The notes: generated by a model from the sequence alone, not told the origin. DNA of 64,000 bases from Candidatus Bipolaricaulis sibiricus (GCA_004102645.1 CP034928.1:1042153-1106152); one strand, 5' to 3'. Shown: positions 24,798 through 34,800, counted from the first letter of the stretch. Numbers and translations are program-made.

Positions 24798-26157
24798 ACT
24801 CGCCGAGGCCCGTCGTTTCGAGGAGCAGGCGCGACAAGATCAACGCCGAGAACACCGAAGCGGCGATGCCCAGCCCGAGGGTGATTCCGAACCCTTCCAC
24901 CGGCCCCGAGCCGAGCAAGAACAGGATGAACGCCACGATGAGCGTGGTGATGTTCGCGTCGAGCACCGCCGACAGCGACTTCGCGAACCCCGCAGCGATG
25001 CAGGCCTTGGGGGCCTTGCCCGTCCGCCGCTCCTCCTTGATCCGCTCGAAGATGACCACGTTGGCGTCCACCGCCATTCCGATCGTGAGCACGAGCCCCG
25101 CGATCCCCGGCAGGGTGAGCGTCGCTCCGAACGCGCGCAGCGCGGCGAACACAAGGAGCATCGTCATCACGAGCGCCGCATCGGCGACCAATCCCAGCCA
25201 GCGGTAGTAAGCCACCATGAACACGAGGACGAGGACGAAGCTGACGACCAGCGCGGTCATCCCCCGCCGCACGTATTCCGCCCCCAGCGTCGGCCCGACC
25301 GTCTGCTCCTCGATCACAGCGACCTGCGTCGGCAGCGCGCCCGACCGGAGAACGACAGACAGCAGCCGCGCCTCCTCCAGGGTGAACCGTCCCGTGATCG
25401 TCGTCGAGTCCTGCACCGCCCTCCACCCCTGCTGCGCCGCTTGCTTGATCGAAGCCGAGACCTGGGGGGCCGAGTAGACCACGTTGTCCAGGATCACTGC
25501 CAGACGATCGTTCACCTGGAGGCGACGCAGCGCGTCCACGAACCGCTCCGCCCCGTCACGGTTGAACGTCAGGGCGATGAAGAACCCCGGCTGGCGGGGG
25601 TCAGTGGAGGTGCGCACCACCGCGTTGTCGAGCACATCCCCCGTGAGCAGCGGCTCACCCTCGACAAGGTACCACTCCGTCTTGTCGGTGTTGGGCAGGA
25701 TCTCCTGGATGAGCGTCCGCCGCGCCTCCAGATCGAACCAGCTTGGGGCCACGTCGATCACCTTGCGGAACTCGAGGAGCGCCGTGCTCCCGAGAAGCTT
25801 GCGCGCCTCTTCGGGGTTCTGCACTTTGGGAACCCTCACCTCAACCCGGTCACGGCCCAACGGCCGGATCTCGGCGTTGACCATCCCGTACTGGTCGACC
25901 CGTTCCGAGAAGATCGTCACCAGCTGGTTCACCGCGTCCTCTTGCCTCGACGGCTCCATCTGCGACTCCCGCAGCGGCACCGGCTGTCCGGTCTCGGGGT
26001 CGATGACCTGGGCTTCGATCACCAGCCGCACCCCGCCCTGCAGATCGAGGCCCAGCTTGATCACTTCCTGGAACGGGAGGAACGGGTACAGAAGGCCAAT
26101 CGAGGCGAACAGCGCCACGATGACGGAGCCAAACCGAATCCAATCCAAGCGTCTCAT
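24763..26157 (-). CDS. secD: Protein translocase subunit SecD
   Basis: SecD (464 aa) is an RND-type membrane protein that uses the proton motive force to complete Sec export. TM1 (SVIVALFASIGLLYPFLPF) is followed by GLDLQGGVRLVIEA. A large periplasmic region follows (about 60-290), with FIALTFNRDGAERF, LAVILDNVVYSAP and LRSGALPTQ. Five C-terminal TM segments include GMAVDANVVIFERIKEE. secF normally follows or is fused; here the gene ends against holA and no secF is present in the window. It follows yajC by 8 nt. Confidence 0.95.
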   Translation of the reverse strand: MRRLDWIRFGSVIVALFASIGLLYPFLPFQEVIKLGLDLQGGVRLVIEAQVIDPETGQPVPLRESQMEPSRQEDAVNQLVTIFSERVDQYGMVNAEIRPLGRDRVEVRVPKVQNPEEARKLLGSTALLEFRKVIDVAPSWFDLEARRTLIQEILPNTDKTEWYLVEGEPLLTGDVLDNAVVRTSTDPRQPGFFIALTFNRDGAERFVDALRRLQVNDRLAVILDNVVYSAPQVSASIKQAAQQGWRAVQDSTTITGRFTLEEARLLSVVLRSGALPTQVAVIEEQTVGPTLGAEYVRRGMTALVVSFVLVLVFMVAYYRWLGLVADAALVMTMLLVFAALRAFGATLTLPGIAGLVLTIGMAVDANVVIFERIKEERRTGKAPKACIAAGFAKSLSAVLDANITTLIVAFILFLLGSGPVEGFGITLGLGIAASVFSALILSRLLLETTGLGEFIPARPVQDRA

Positions 26158-26165
26158 CGCCGCAC

Positions 26166-26444
26166 CTACTTCCGCACCTTGTCCACGATGCTGCCCTTGG
26201 ACAGCCGCAGCTTGCCTTCCTCCACGGTGAGGGTCACGGAGTCTTCGCTGATCTCCTCGATCGTGCCGAAGATCCCGCCGGCCGTGATCACCCGGTCACC
26301 GCGCTTGAGCGAGCCGAGGAGGTCGCGGTGTTCCTTCTGACGGCGGCGCTGGGGCCGGATCAGGAGGAAGTAGAAGATGGCGGCGAACGCCACGAGCATC
26401 ACCACGAGGGTGATCATGGACTGGGACGTCTGGGGGTCATCCAT
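26166..26444 (-). CDS. yajC: Preprotein translocase accessory subunit YajC
   Basis: A 92-residue Sec accessory protein. One N-terminal TM (MITLVVMLVAFAAIFYFLLIR) is followed by RPQRRRQKEHRDLLGSLKRGD and the small beta domain RVITAGGIFGTIEEI. ATG 26444 lies inside the end of the preceding membrane-protein gene (8-nt overlap), with AAGGAG upstream. The yajC-secD order is conventional. Confidence 0.94.
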   Translation of the reverse strand: MDDPQTSQSMITLVVMLVAFAAIFYFLLIRPQRRRQKEHRDLLGSLKRGDRVITAGGIFGTIEEISEDSVTLTVEEGKLRLSKGSIVDKVRK

Positions 26445-26928
26445 CTTGACACCACTCCTTTCTCTTCCAGAGTCTGCGCGCACCTGCGGCCACGTACAAG
26501 ACGGCCACCAGCGCAATCCCGCCGCTCCACAACGCGAACGCCAGCCCGGTCAGGTCGCGGCCCAGCGCCACTACATGGTGCAGCAGGGCGAAAAGATCGA
26601 ACCAAAGTATAGCGTACAGCACGACGGCAATCGACCGGCTCCGGGCGAGGTCGAGCGCAATCGTCAAAAGCGGAACCGGAATCCACGCCCAGAACCCCGT
26701 CGACGAGCCAACCACCCCCAGCGCGAGGAGCAGGAGGGCGTGCCCTGGAAGGAGCCGAACCGGGGACGTTGGCCCGAGGGTGCCCCGGCTCTCGCGCCAC
26801 AGCCCGTACCCCCACACGACGAGAAGCAGAGCTCCGGCCCCCAGCCGCCACGCCACGGGATAGGGGACGACGGCCAGCGAGAGCCCGATGACCGCCACGC
26901 TACCCGCAAGGAACGCGACAGCCCTCAT
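26437..26928 (-). CDS. Small integral membrane protein, unknown function
   Basis: A 163-residue protein with about five hydrophobic segments (for example VAFLAGSVAVIGLSLAVVPY, LGAGALLLVVWGYGLW, IALVAVLYVAAGA) and a basic C-terminus (RRLWKRKEWC). I recognise no family. Its ATG overlaps the mgtE stop (ATGA) and its end overlaps the yajC start, so it is embedded in the mgtE-yajC-secD operon. A role linked to membrane transport or export is only suggested by position. Confidence 0.6.
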   Translation of the reverse strand: MRAVAFLAGSVAVIGLSLAVVPYPVAWRLGAGALLLVVWGYGLWRESRGTLGPTSPVRLLPGHALLLLALGVVGSSTGFWAWIPVPLLTIALDLARSRSIAVVLYAILWFDLFALLHHVVALGRDLTGLAFALWSGGIALVAVLYVAAGARRLWKRKEWCQDG

Positions 26929-28241
26929 GCCAGGTAGGGAAGAAACGCCGTCGCCAGGCCGAGGAACAACCCGATCCCAATCAGGTCGCCGATCGTGGTC
27001 GCGACCGGTCCGGACATCATCGCCGGATCCAGTCTGAGACGCCGGAACAGAAACGGGAGGGCACCGCCGGTCAGGCACGCCGCAATCGTCGTTCCGGCCA
27101 GCGCGATTGCGGCCACGGCCCCGAACAACGGCTTCCGCCACAGGAGCGTGGCAATGAGCCCAATCTGCGCGCCGAGTGCCACGCCCGCGAGCACTCCCAC
27201 CCGCAGTTCCTTCCACATGATCCACGGCAGATCCGACCAGTGAACCGCGCCCACCGCGATGCCGCGGATCGCCACCGCCAGGGCCTGCGCCGCGGCGTTC
27301 CCGCTCATGTCGGCGATGAGAGGCATGAGCGAAGCCACGAACGCGATCTCGGCGATCGTGGCCTCGAACCGGCTGATCACCCCGGCCACCGTGAGGTTGA
27401 GCAGGACGAGCCCCATCAACCACGGGAGGCGCTTCCGCACCGACACCTGGGGCGGATCGAGGGGGTGGTCCTCACCCGCCGGAATGCCGCCCAGCTTGAG
27501 GGCGTCCTCGGTCGCCTCCTCACGGATCACGTCGATCACGTCGTCGATCGTGACGATCCCAAGGAGTCGCTGGTTCTCGTCCACCACCGGGAGGGCGAGG
27601 AAGTTGTACTTGTCGAACGTGCGGGCGACCTCCTCCTTGTCCATCGTCACCGGCAGCGTGACCGGGTCGGAGCGCATGATCCGGTGGAGCGGCGTGTCAG
27701 GGCGGGCGAGCACCAGGTCGCGCAGCGACAGGACGCCCAGCAGCTTGCCTCCTCCGTTCACCACGTACGCGTAGTAGACCGTCTCCGCGTCCTCGGCCCG
27801 TGCCCGCAGCTCCTGGATCGCCCGTTCCGCCGTCATGTCCGCCGGCAGGGCCACGACCTCGGTCGACATGAGGCCACCCGCGCTGTCCGGGGGATAGGCG
27901 AGGAGCTCCCCCAGCTGCTTCGCCTCCCGCACCTCGAGGCGGGACAGGATGTCCTGCACCGTCTCCGGGGGGAGCTCGGCGAGGAGGTCCACCGCGTCGT
28001 CCGGCTCCATGTGGGACAAGATGTGCGCCGCGTCCTCGCGGTTGAGTTCGGCCAGCAGCCGCGCCGCCTCGTCGGGCTCCATCTCCCCCAGCGGTTCCGC
28101 CGCCGCCCGCCGCCGGTACAGGCGGTGGAGGAGGTCCACCGCCTCGTCCTCGTTCAGCGCGGCCAGGATCTCCGCAATTTCGGCGGGATGGCGGCGAAGG
28201 AGCGCCGAGACATCAAGACGGGGGGTCGGTTCCTCAGCCAT
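26925..28241 (-). CDS. mgtE: Magnesium transporter MgtE
   Basis: MgtE (438 aa) is a homodimeric Mg2+ channel gated by its own cytosolic magnesium sensor. The N domain (1-125) has repeated EPDxAxxLLAEL helices. Two CBS domains follow (about 130-255; AYPPDSAGGLMSTEVVALP, VVDENQRLLGIVTIDDVIDVI), then five TM helices with the pore segment MPLIADMSGNAAAQALAVAIRG. All parts are present. ATG 28241 lies eight bases after a TATAGT box with no ribosome site. The 51-nt upstream gap is too short for an M-box riboswitch. Confidence 0.95.
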   Translation of the reverse strand: MAEEPTPRLDVSALLRRHPAEIAEILAALNEDEAVDLLHRLYRRRAAAEPLGEMEPDEAARLLAELNREDAAHILSHMEPDDAVDLLAELPPETVQDILSRLEVREAKQLGELLAYPPDSAGGLMSTEVVALPADMTAERAIQELRARAEDAETVYYAYVVNGGGKLLGVLSLRDLVLARPDTPLHRIMRSDPVTLPVTMDKEEVARTFDKYNFLALPVVDENQRLLGIVTIDDVIDVIREEATEDALKLGGIPAGEDHPLDPPQVSVRKRLPWLMGLVLLNLTVAGVISRFEATIAEIAFVASLMPLIADMSGNAAAQALAVAIRGIAVGAVHWSDLPWIMWKELRVGVLAGVALGAQIGLIATLLWRKPLFGAVAAIALAGTTIAACLTGGALPFLFRRLRLDPAMMSGPVATTIGDLIGIGLFLGLATAFLPYLA

Positions 28242-28249
28242 GACAGCCG

Positions 28250-28255
28250 ACTATA
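28250..28255 (-). promoter_or_regulatory. -10 element of mgtE, leaderless type
   Basis: TATAGT (28255 to 28250) is eight bases from the mgtE start codon. No convincing -35 is visible at 17-18 nt (only TGGGCG). Confidence 0.4.
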
Positions 28256-28292
28256 CCCGCCACCCCCGGTCCCGCCCACACGACGGAACGGG

Positions 28293-28754
28293 CTACAGAA
28301 CGGCGATCAGTCCGAGCGAGGCGGCGAGCACGATCCCGCCCGCGAGGAGGACTCCAAGGGCGATCCGGGGGAGCGACCGCCGGAGGGGGATCCCGAGGAG
28401 AAACGCGGCGAGGCATCCCGTCCAGGCGCCGGTCATCGGGAGCGGTATCGCCACAAACAGCACGAGCGCCCACGGTCCCCACCGCCGGAAGCGGGCGTGG
28501 TGGCGCTCCTGTTGCCAGGCCAGGTACCACCGCCCCGCCCGCCCGAGCGGCCCCGGGAGGACGCGAACGAGGCGCACGATCCGGTCCAGGCCAAGAAGGA
28601 GGAACGGCACCGGGAGAAGATTCCCCCCCACGGCGAGGGCGTACGCGGCGGCCGGGGAGAACCCGAGGGCGAGGGCCAGCGGGAGCCCGCCCCGCAGCTC
28701 CGCGATCGGGAGCGCCGAGACGAGCAGCACCTGGCCCACCCCGCCCCAGTCCAT
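28293..28754 (-). CDS. Small multidrug-export/COG2426-type membrane protein
   Basis: A 153-residue membrane protein. VLLVSALPIAELRGGLPLALALGF near the N-terminus, GGNLLPVPFLLLGLDRIVR and VAIPLPMTGAWTGCLAAFLLGIP are typical of the COG2426 putative small multi-drug export family, with two symmetrical P-x-x-x-G-A-W-type re-entrant elements. The substrate is unknown. The start is ATG 28754, six bases after CATAAT on the minus strand and divergent from cysS. mgtE follows after 51 nt. Confidence 0.75.
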   Translation of the reverse strand: MDWGGVGQVLLVSALPIAELRGGLPLALALGFSPAAAYALAVGGNLLPVPFLLLGLDRIVRLVRVLPGPLGRAGRWYLAWQQERHHARFRRWGPWALVLFVAIPLPMTGAWTGCLAAFLLGIPLRRSLPRIALGVLLAGGIVLAASLGLIAVL

Positions 28755-28778
28755 GCGCGGATTATGCCCGGCCCGGCC

Positions 28779-28807
28779 TTGGGCGGGGCCCCGCTCCCGC
28801 GTACGAT
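28779..28807 (+). promoter_or_regulatory. Promoter of cysS, leaderless type
   Basis: TTGGGC (28779-28784), 17 nt and TACGAT (28802-28807) precede GTG 28815 by seven bases. No Shine-Dalgarno is present. Confidence 0.55.
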
Positions 28808-28814
28808 TGCCGGC

Positions 28815-30251
28815 GTGACCACGGACAGACAGCCGATCCGCCTGCACAACACGCTGACTCGGAAGCTCGAGGACCTCGTCGTTCCGGACCGCACGGTGCG
28901 GATGTACGTCTGCGGCCCGACCGTGTACGACCTCATCCACATCGGGAACGCCCGGCCGATGATCGTGTTCGACGCCCTGCGCCGGTACCTCGAGTCACGC
29001 GGGTACACCGTGATCTACGTTCAGAACGTGACCGACATCGAGGACAAGATCATCCGCCGGGCACAGGAGGAGGGGCGCACCGCCGACGAGGTCGCCGCCC
29101 ACTACACCGAGGAGTATTTCCGCGACCTGGCCGCGCTGGGGGTGGCGCGGCCCACCCACTCCCCCCGGGCCACGGCCTACGTCCCGCAGATGATCGCGTT
29201 TGTGGAGAAGCTCGTCGCCTCCGGCCACGCCTACGTTGTGGACGGCGACGTGTACTTTTCCGTGGAGAGCTTCCCCGAGTACGGCAAGCTTTCCGGGCGG
29301 GCCCGCGACGACCAGGAGGCCGGGGCACGGGTCGAGGTCGACGACAAGAAGCGCCACCCCGCCGACTTTGCCCTGTGGAAGAGGAGCAAGCCCGGCGAGC
29401 CCTCCTGGCCCTCCCCGTGGGGGGAGGGGCGGCCCGGCTGGCACACGGAGTGCGTGGTGATGTCCCGCGACCTCCTTGGGGAGACGGTGGACATCCACGC
29501 CGGGGGGAGCGACCTCATCTTCCCCCACCACGAGAACGAGCTGGCCCAAGCCGAGGCCGCGACCGGGAAGCCCTTCGTCCGCATTTGGCTCCACAACGGG
29601 CTTCTCACCGTGCGCGGCGAGCGGATGGGCAAGTCTGTGGGGAACTTTGAGTACGCCCGCGACGTTGTGGCCAAGCACGGCGGCGAGGCGGTGCGCTACT
29701 TCTACCTCTCCCGCGACTGGCGCAAACCCCTCGACTTCTCCGACGACGCCGTGGCCGAGGCGGGGCGAGCCGTGAACCGGGTGTACGACTTCCTGTGGGG
29801 AGCGGAGGCCCTCCCCGTGGAGGCCCCGACGGAACCGAGCCCCGAGCTTCAGGAGCTCGAGGCGAGGTTCCACGGCGTGCTCGAGGAGGATTTCACCACC
29901 CCCGGGGCGCTGGGCGTGCTCCAGGAGATCGTGGGGGTGGGGCACGGGCGCCGCCAGGCCGGGGACCTTGGGGGGGCGAAGGCTGCGGCGGCCCTTATCC
30001 GGCGGCTGGGGGGGAGCCTGGGGCTGTTCCAGGCCCCTCGACCGGCCACGAGCGCTCTTGCCGATGACCTGATTCAGCTCCTTGTCGAGCTGCGCGCCGA
30101 GTTGCGGGCGGCCAAGCAGTTCGCCCTCGCTGACCGGGTGCGGGAGAGGCTTTTCGCGCTCGGGGTCGAGCTCCGCGACGGGCCCGAGGGCACCCGCTGG
30201 GCCCTTCGCCCCCCGTCTCCCGAGCCGGGCGCGCGGGCCGGGGAGGGCTGA
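28815..30251 (+). CDS. cysS: Cysteinyl-tRNA synthetase
   Basis: Class I synthetase (478 aa) that charges tRNA-Cys. GPTVYDLIHIGNAR holds the zinc-binding Cys region and the HIGH motif. GWHTECVVMS and IHAGGSDLIFPHHENE carry the other zinc ligands, and RMGKS (270-274) is the KMSKS variant. The helical anticodon domain is complete. The frame is open for 525 codons upstream of GTG 28815, but that part overlaps mgtE and has no homology. GTG 28815 starts right before the family N-terminus and fits the promoter. Confidence 0.95.
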   Translation: MTTDRQPIRLHNTLTRKLEDLVVPDRTVRMYVCGPTVYDLIHIGNARPMIVFDALRRYLESRGYTVIYVQNVTDIEDKIIRRAQEEGRTADEVAAHYTEEYFRDLAALGVARPTHSPRATAYVPQMIAFVEKLVASGHAYVVDGDVYFSVESFPEYGKLSGRARDDQEAGARVEVDDKKRHPADFALWKRSKPGEPSWPSPWGEGRPGWHTECVVMSRDLLGETVDIHAGGSDLIFPHHENELAQAEAATGKPFVRIWLHNGLLTVRGERMGKSVGNFEYARDVVAKHGGEAVRYFYLSRDWRKPLDFSDDAVAEAGRAVNRVYDFLWGAEALPVEAPTEPSPELQELEARFHGVLEEDFTTPGALGVLQEIVGVGHGRRQAGDLGGAKAAAALIRRLGGSLGLFQAPRPATSALADDLIQLLVELRAELRAAKQFALADRVRERLFALGVELRDGPEGTRWALRPPSPEPGARAGEG

Positions 30252-30260
30252 TCGAGAGCG

Positions 30261-30274
30261 CCGGCGTTCGCCGG
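30261..30274 (+). terminator. Short hairpin after cysS
   Basis: CCGGC and GCCGG pair over GTTC, nine bases after the cysS stop. It is compact, with no U-tract. Confidence 0.3.
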
Positions 30275-30284
30275 TAGGCGGGTG

Positions 30285-30313
30285 TTGTCCGATCTGGGCC
30301 CGATCGCTACCAT
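30285..30313 (+). promoter_or_regulatory. Promoter at the entry of the defence island
   Basis: TTGTCC (30285-30290), 17 nt and TACCAT (30308-30313) lie 15 nt before the ATG of the hsdM remnant. It could still drive the downstream mrr and helicase operon. Confidence 0.5.
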
Positions 30314-30328
30314 CCTCGGCGTGGGACC

Positions 30329-30799
30329 ATGCCCAGGGCGAGGAAGGGGGGAGGGCGGACGAACCCCACCGGCGGGGACCTAGGCTTCGGGGCCGAGCTG
30401 TGGCGCATGGCCGATGCGCTGCGCGGGTCGATGGACGCCGCCGACTACAAGCACGTGGTGCTCGGCCTGATTTTCCTCAAGTACATCTCCGACGCCTTCG
30501 AGGAGCAGCATGCCAGGCTCGTCGCCGAGCAGACAGAGGGCGCCGACCCCGAGGACCCCGATGAATACCGCGCCCATGCCACTGGCAACGGCAACGGTGG
30601 CCGTGCCCGCGCCGACATTTGGATCTACGGCCAGGAGTCAAACTACGCTACCTGGCGGCTTGCCAAGATGAACCTGGCCACCCGCGGGAGCGACGGGCGG
30701 GTCGAGCAGCCTGTTGTGTGCCGTGTCGCTCCGCGTCATGGCACGAAGTGCATCGCTCAAGAAGAATGGAAAGGAGGATGGAACCATGCCTATTCCTGA
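30329..30799 (+). pseudogene. hsdM remnant, part 1 (type I methylase)
   Basis: The start is typical of HsdM: DLGFGAELWRMADALRGSMDAADYKHVVLGLIFLKYISDAFEEQH up to EDPDEYRA (residue about 82, quoted in pieces). The frame then jumps to GNGGRARADIWIYGQESNYATWRLAKMNLATRG, which in intact HsdM lies about 200 residues further on. The missing part contains the S-adenosylmethionine-binding motif I, so the product cannot methylate. After about 30705 homology stops. The matching continuation lies beyond mrr at 31702. No hsdS or hsdR is present. The deletion is in-frame, so a short protein could still be made. Confidence 0.8.
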
Positions 30800-31694
30800 T
30801 TATCAGTCACTGATGCTGCCCTTACTCAGGCGCCTCGGAGACGGCGCGGAGCAAAACATACGCGATTTGATTACCCAGCTGGCTGAGGAATTCGCTCTCA
30901 CCGACGCCGAACGCAAGGAGCTTTTGCCGAGTGGCCAGCAACCTGTCTTCGACAACCGCGTGGGCTGGGCGAGAACCTACATGAAAAAAGCCGGCCTGCT
31001 GGAAAGTTCTCGCCGGGGCTGGGTACGCATTAGCCAGCGAGGGCTCAACGTGCTCAAGGAGCAACCCGAGCGTATCGACGATCACTTCCTCGAACGCTTC
31101 GAGGAGTTCCGCGCCTTCCGCGCGCTGAGAAAAACTACTGCACCGACAGATCAGGCTTTAGCAACAGGCGACGAGCCATCGCCAGAAGAGTCGCTTGCAC
31201 GGGCGTACGAGACCCTTAAGCAAGGTGTGTTGGACGAGCTCTTGGAGCGGGTGAGTCAGGTCTCGTTCGAGTTTTTCGAACGCCTGGTCGTAGAGTTGCT
31301 GGTGCGCATGGGTTACGGCGGTTCATTTCAGGAAGCCGCCCGTGCCGTGGGGCGCAGTGGCGACGAAGGAATCGACGGCATCATCAAGGAGGACCGACTT
31401 GGGCTCGATGTCGTCTACATTCAGGCCAAGCGTTGGACAAACCTCGTCAGTAGACCAGAAATCCAAAAGTTTGCTGGTGCACTTCAGGGTCATCGCGCCC
31501 GCAAAGGCGTGTTCATTACCACCTCCAGCTTCAGCAAGGAAGCTTGGGAGTACGTCGAGAAAATCGACAGCAAGATCGTGCTCATTGACGGTGAGCAGCT
31601 TGCGAACCTCATGTTTGAGAACGGCGTGGGTGTATCTCCCGTTGGAACCTACTCGGTCAAGAAGGTGGATAACGATTTCTTCCTCGAGGAGTGA
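30786..31694 (+). CDS. mrr: Mrr-type restriction endonuclease
   Basis: A 302-residue nuclease. The N-terminal winged-helix Mrr_N domain (1-110; [50 protein letters not shown]) is followed by the PD-(D/E)XK domain. [23 protein letters not shown] and YIQAKRW supply the catalytic Asp and Q-x-[14 protein letters not shown] follows. Mrr enzymes cut DNA carrying foreign methylation. AAAGGAGG precedes ATG 30786. The gene lies exactly between two pieces of a broken hsdM, and its base composition is visibly less GC-rich than the flanking housekeeping genes, suggesting a separate arrival. Confidence 0.93.
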   Translation: MPIPDYQSLMLPLLRRLGDGAEQNIRDLITQLAEEFALTDAERKELLPSGQQPVFDNRVGWARTYMKKAGLLESSRRGWVRISQRGLNVLKEQPERIDDHFLERFEEFRAFRALRKTTAPTDQALATGDEPSPEESLARAYETLKQGVLDELLERVSQVSFEFFERLVVELLVRMGYGGSFQEAARAVGRSGDEGIDGIIKEDRLGLDVVYIQAKRWTNLVSRPEIQKFAGALQGHRARKGVFITTSSFSKEAWEYVEKIDSKIVLIDGEQLANLMFENGVGVSPVGTYSVKKVDNDFFLEE

Positions 31695-31701
31695 ACAGTC
31701 C

Positions 31702-31851
31702 ATGACCCCCGGCACCATCTCCGCCAAACCGCCCTTCAACGTCTCTGACTGGGGCGGCGAGCGGTTGCGCGACGACAAGCGCTGGCAGTACGGCGTGCCG
31801 ATCCGGCGTGCGGGGGGCACAGATTGCGGATGGGGATGGCCTCATGAGTGA
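31702..31851 (+). pseudogene. hsdM remnant, part 2
   Basis: About 33 residues ([31 protein letters not shown]) match the HsdM stretch that follows the N-P-P-F catalytic motif. The catalytic Asn has become Lys (KPPF). The preceding HsdM segment is at 30329-30705, so mrr (with loss of about 30 residues) interrupts one ancestral hsdM. The frame runs on to 31851 without homology and overlaps the helicase start. Confidence 0.75.
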
Positions 31852-34800
31852 GAAGCAGATCCTCCACCAAGGACAGATTCTCACTGGCTCGCTCTTTAAT
31901 GAGCCGATGCGCGTGGAGACGGTACATGACAACGGGAACGGAACGTGGGTTCTCGGTCTCGTGGGTACTCAGAGCGAGCGATTCCGCAAGGTGACGTTAT
32001 CTGGCCAGGACCTTGCTGGCCTCACCATCCTTGATGCGGGTTTCAGCTACGACGGAGACGGACGCCTCCTTCGCCTGGGCCTTCAGGCGTATTCGCTTGG
32101 CATCGCCTGGGAGTTCGACCCTTACTTCGGCCTCTCCATCTCACGTGTTGACCCGTTGCCCCACCAGCTTGAGGCCGTCTACGACTACATCTTGAAGCTG
32201 CCCCGAGTCCACTTTCTCCTCGCCGACGACGCCGGAGCCGGCAAGACCATCATGGCCGGGTTGCTGATCCGAGAGCTTCAATTGCGCGGTCTGGCAGAGC
32301 GGATTCTTGTGGCCTGCCCGGCGAACCTCTCCTTCCAGTGGCAGCGCGAACTCAAGGAGAAGTTCGACGAGAAGTTCCTTGTCCTCAAGGGCGACGACAT
32401 CCGCGACCAGTTTGGTGTCAACCAATGGCTGGAGCAGAAGAAGGTCATCACATCCCTGGACCTCGCCAAGCGGACCGAGATCCTGCCCGGCTTGAGGCAG
32501 GTTCACTGGGACCTGGCCATCGTGGACGAGGCGCATCGCATGTCGGCCGCCGACGAGAGCCACAAGAGCCTGCGGTACAAGCTGGGCGAGCTGCTGCGCG
32601 ACACGTCGGATCACCTGCTCCTCCTTACGGCCACGCCGCACAAGGGCGATCCGGAAAACTTTAGCCTGTTCCTCCAGCTTCTAGATGCGGACGCCTATGC
32701 GGACGTCCGCTCCATCCGCGAGGCGATGGACCGCCGCCGCGCGCCGTTCTATCTCCGCCGCACCAAAGAGGCCATGGTCTACTTCCCTGAGCGCAGGCCC
32801 GATGGCACCTGGGTGGCGGAGAAGATTTTCACCAAGCGCATCCCGCACACCGTGGAATTCCAGATCGACGGACCCGAGTTCGACCTCTACCGCGACATCA
32901 CGCGATTCGTGAAACAGCAGAGCACGAAGGCTGCGGCCCAAGGCGACGATCCCCGTGCGCGTGCTGTGGGCTTCCTGATGTCCCTCTACCAGCGCCGGCT
33001 GGCCTCCAGCACCTATTCGATGCGCCACAGCCTTGAGAATCGCGCTCGGAGGCTCGAAGGGGGCCTGAAGAAGGCTCAGGAACTCGTCAGACTTGTTCCA
33101 CCCGACCTTCCCGACCCGGAAGAGATCGAGGAGATGGAGGAGAGTGAGCGCGAGCGTCTGGAAGAGATGCTCGAAGCCATCACGCTCGCCGGCAACGCCG
33201 AGCAGGTGCGCGAGGAGATTGTCGAACTCCGTCAACTTGCCGAACAGGCACAAGCCGTCGAAAGCACCGACTCGGAGGCCAAGCTGTCGAAGCTCAAGGA
33301 CCTGCTCCACAGGGAGGGTTTCTTCGACCACCCGGACAAGCGCCTGCTGATCTTCACCGAGTTCAAGGACACGCTCGACTACCTCGTCGCGAAACTCAAA
33401 GGCTGGGGATTCCGCGTCGGCTGCATCCACGGCGGGATGAAGTCCGGCTCCCGCGACGAGCCGGGCACGCGCCTGCATTCCGAGCAGCAGTTCCGCGAGG
33501 GCGCAATTCAAATCCTCTTAGCCACAGAGGCGGCAGGTGAGGGTATCAATCTCCAGGTCTGCAATGTCCTTTTCAACTACGACATCCCGTGGAACCCGAA
33601 CCGCCTTGAACAGCGCATGGGCCGCATCCACCGCTACGGCCAGCGCAAGGACTGCCTGATCTTCAACTTCGTGGCCACGAACACCATCGAGGGCCGCGTG
33701 CTCCAGCGGCTGCTGGAGAAGCTCCAGGAAATCCGCAATGCGCTCGACGACGATGCGGTCTTCAACGTCGTCGGTGAAATCCTGCCGGCGGCCCACGTGG
33801 AGCGCATTCTGCGGGACTACTACGCAGGGAAGCTGGGCGACGCCGACCTCGAGGAGCGCCTGCTTCAGAACGTTGACGAGGGACGCTTCCGCGCCATCTG
33901 CCAGAACGCTCTCGAGGGCCTAGCCACTAAGAGACTCAACTTGGAGATGCTCATCGAGCGCCGGGCGCGGGCCCAGGAACGTCGTGTCGTGCCGGAAACG
34001 GTCGCGCGTTTCCTCTGCGAGGCCGCCGAGTATGTTCCGCTCAAGCTCAAGGTCGTCGAGACCATGCCTCACACCTTCGAGCCCGCTCGGACGCCGTCGG
34101 TGCTTCAGCGGTATGAGCGCGACTCGGACTGGAAGCTTCCGCCCCTGGCGGCAAAGTACCCGCGCTGCTCGACCGACCGCGATACCGCCGAAAAAAACAA
34201 CCTCGAATGGGTCACGCCCGGCCATCCACTTTTCGAAGCTATCCGCAGACACACCTGCTCCCAGGCCACTGAAGCCTTCAGCAAGGGAGCCTGCTTTCAC
34301 TCTCTGCAGCACGAGGCGCCTGCGCGGATTGATTTTTATCGCGCCCGGGTAGTGGACGGCCTGGGGCATGTGGTCCGCGAGCGGCTCTTCGCGGTGGAAC
34401 TCACCGGCAACGGCGACCCGTGCCTGCGCGAGCCGAACGCACTCAATAACTTCATGCCTGCCCATGCGCCTGGGGAACTGCCACCGGTCGCGTTGCTGCC
34501 CGAGGCGTCGGCGTGGTTGCATGAGAACGCCCTCCAGCCCTTTCTGGAGGAGACTCGCAAGGAACGCCTGGCCGAGGTCGCGCGGATCGCCGAGCACGTG
34601 GAACTGTCACTCACCGAACTGCTTCAGCGGGCGGACGAAGAGATCGGCAAGGCCAACGAGGACAAGGAGAAGGGCGTGGCCGGTGCGGACGGCCGACTGG
34701 CCCAGGCCGAGAACCGCCACGCCGAACTTTTGGCCCGGCGCGAGCGCCGCCGCAAGGAACTCCAGCAGCAGCGCTCGCTGACGCTCCAAGCCGTCGAGCG

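Noticed and set aside
28242..28292. Magnesium (M-box) riboswitch ahead of mgtE
   Set aside because: Only 51 nt are available and a -10 box sits eight bases from the start, leaving no leader RNA.
27240..28814. 525-codon in-frame upstream extension of cysS
   Set aside because: It lies antisense to mgtE and the exporter-family gene and has no homology. The promoter and family N-terminus place the cysS start at 28815.
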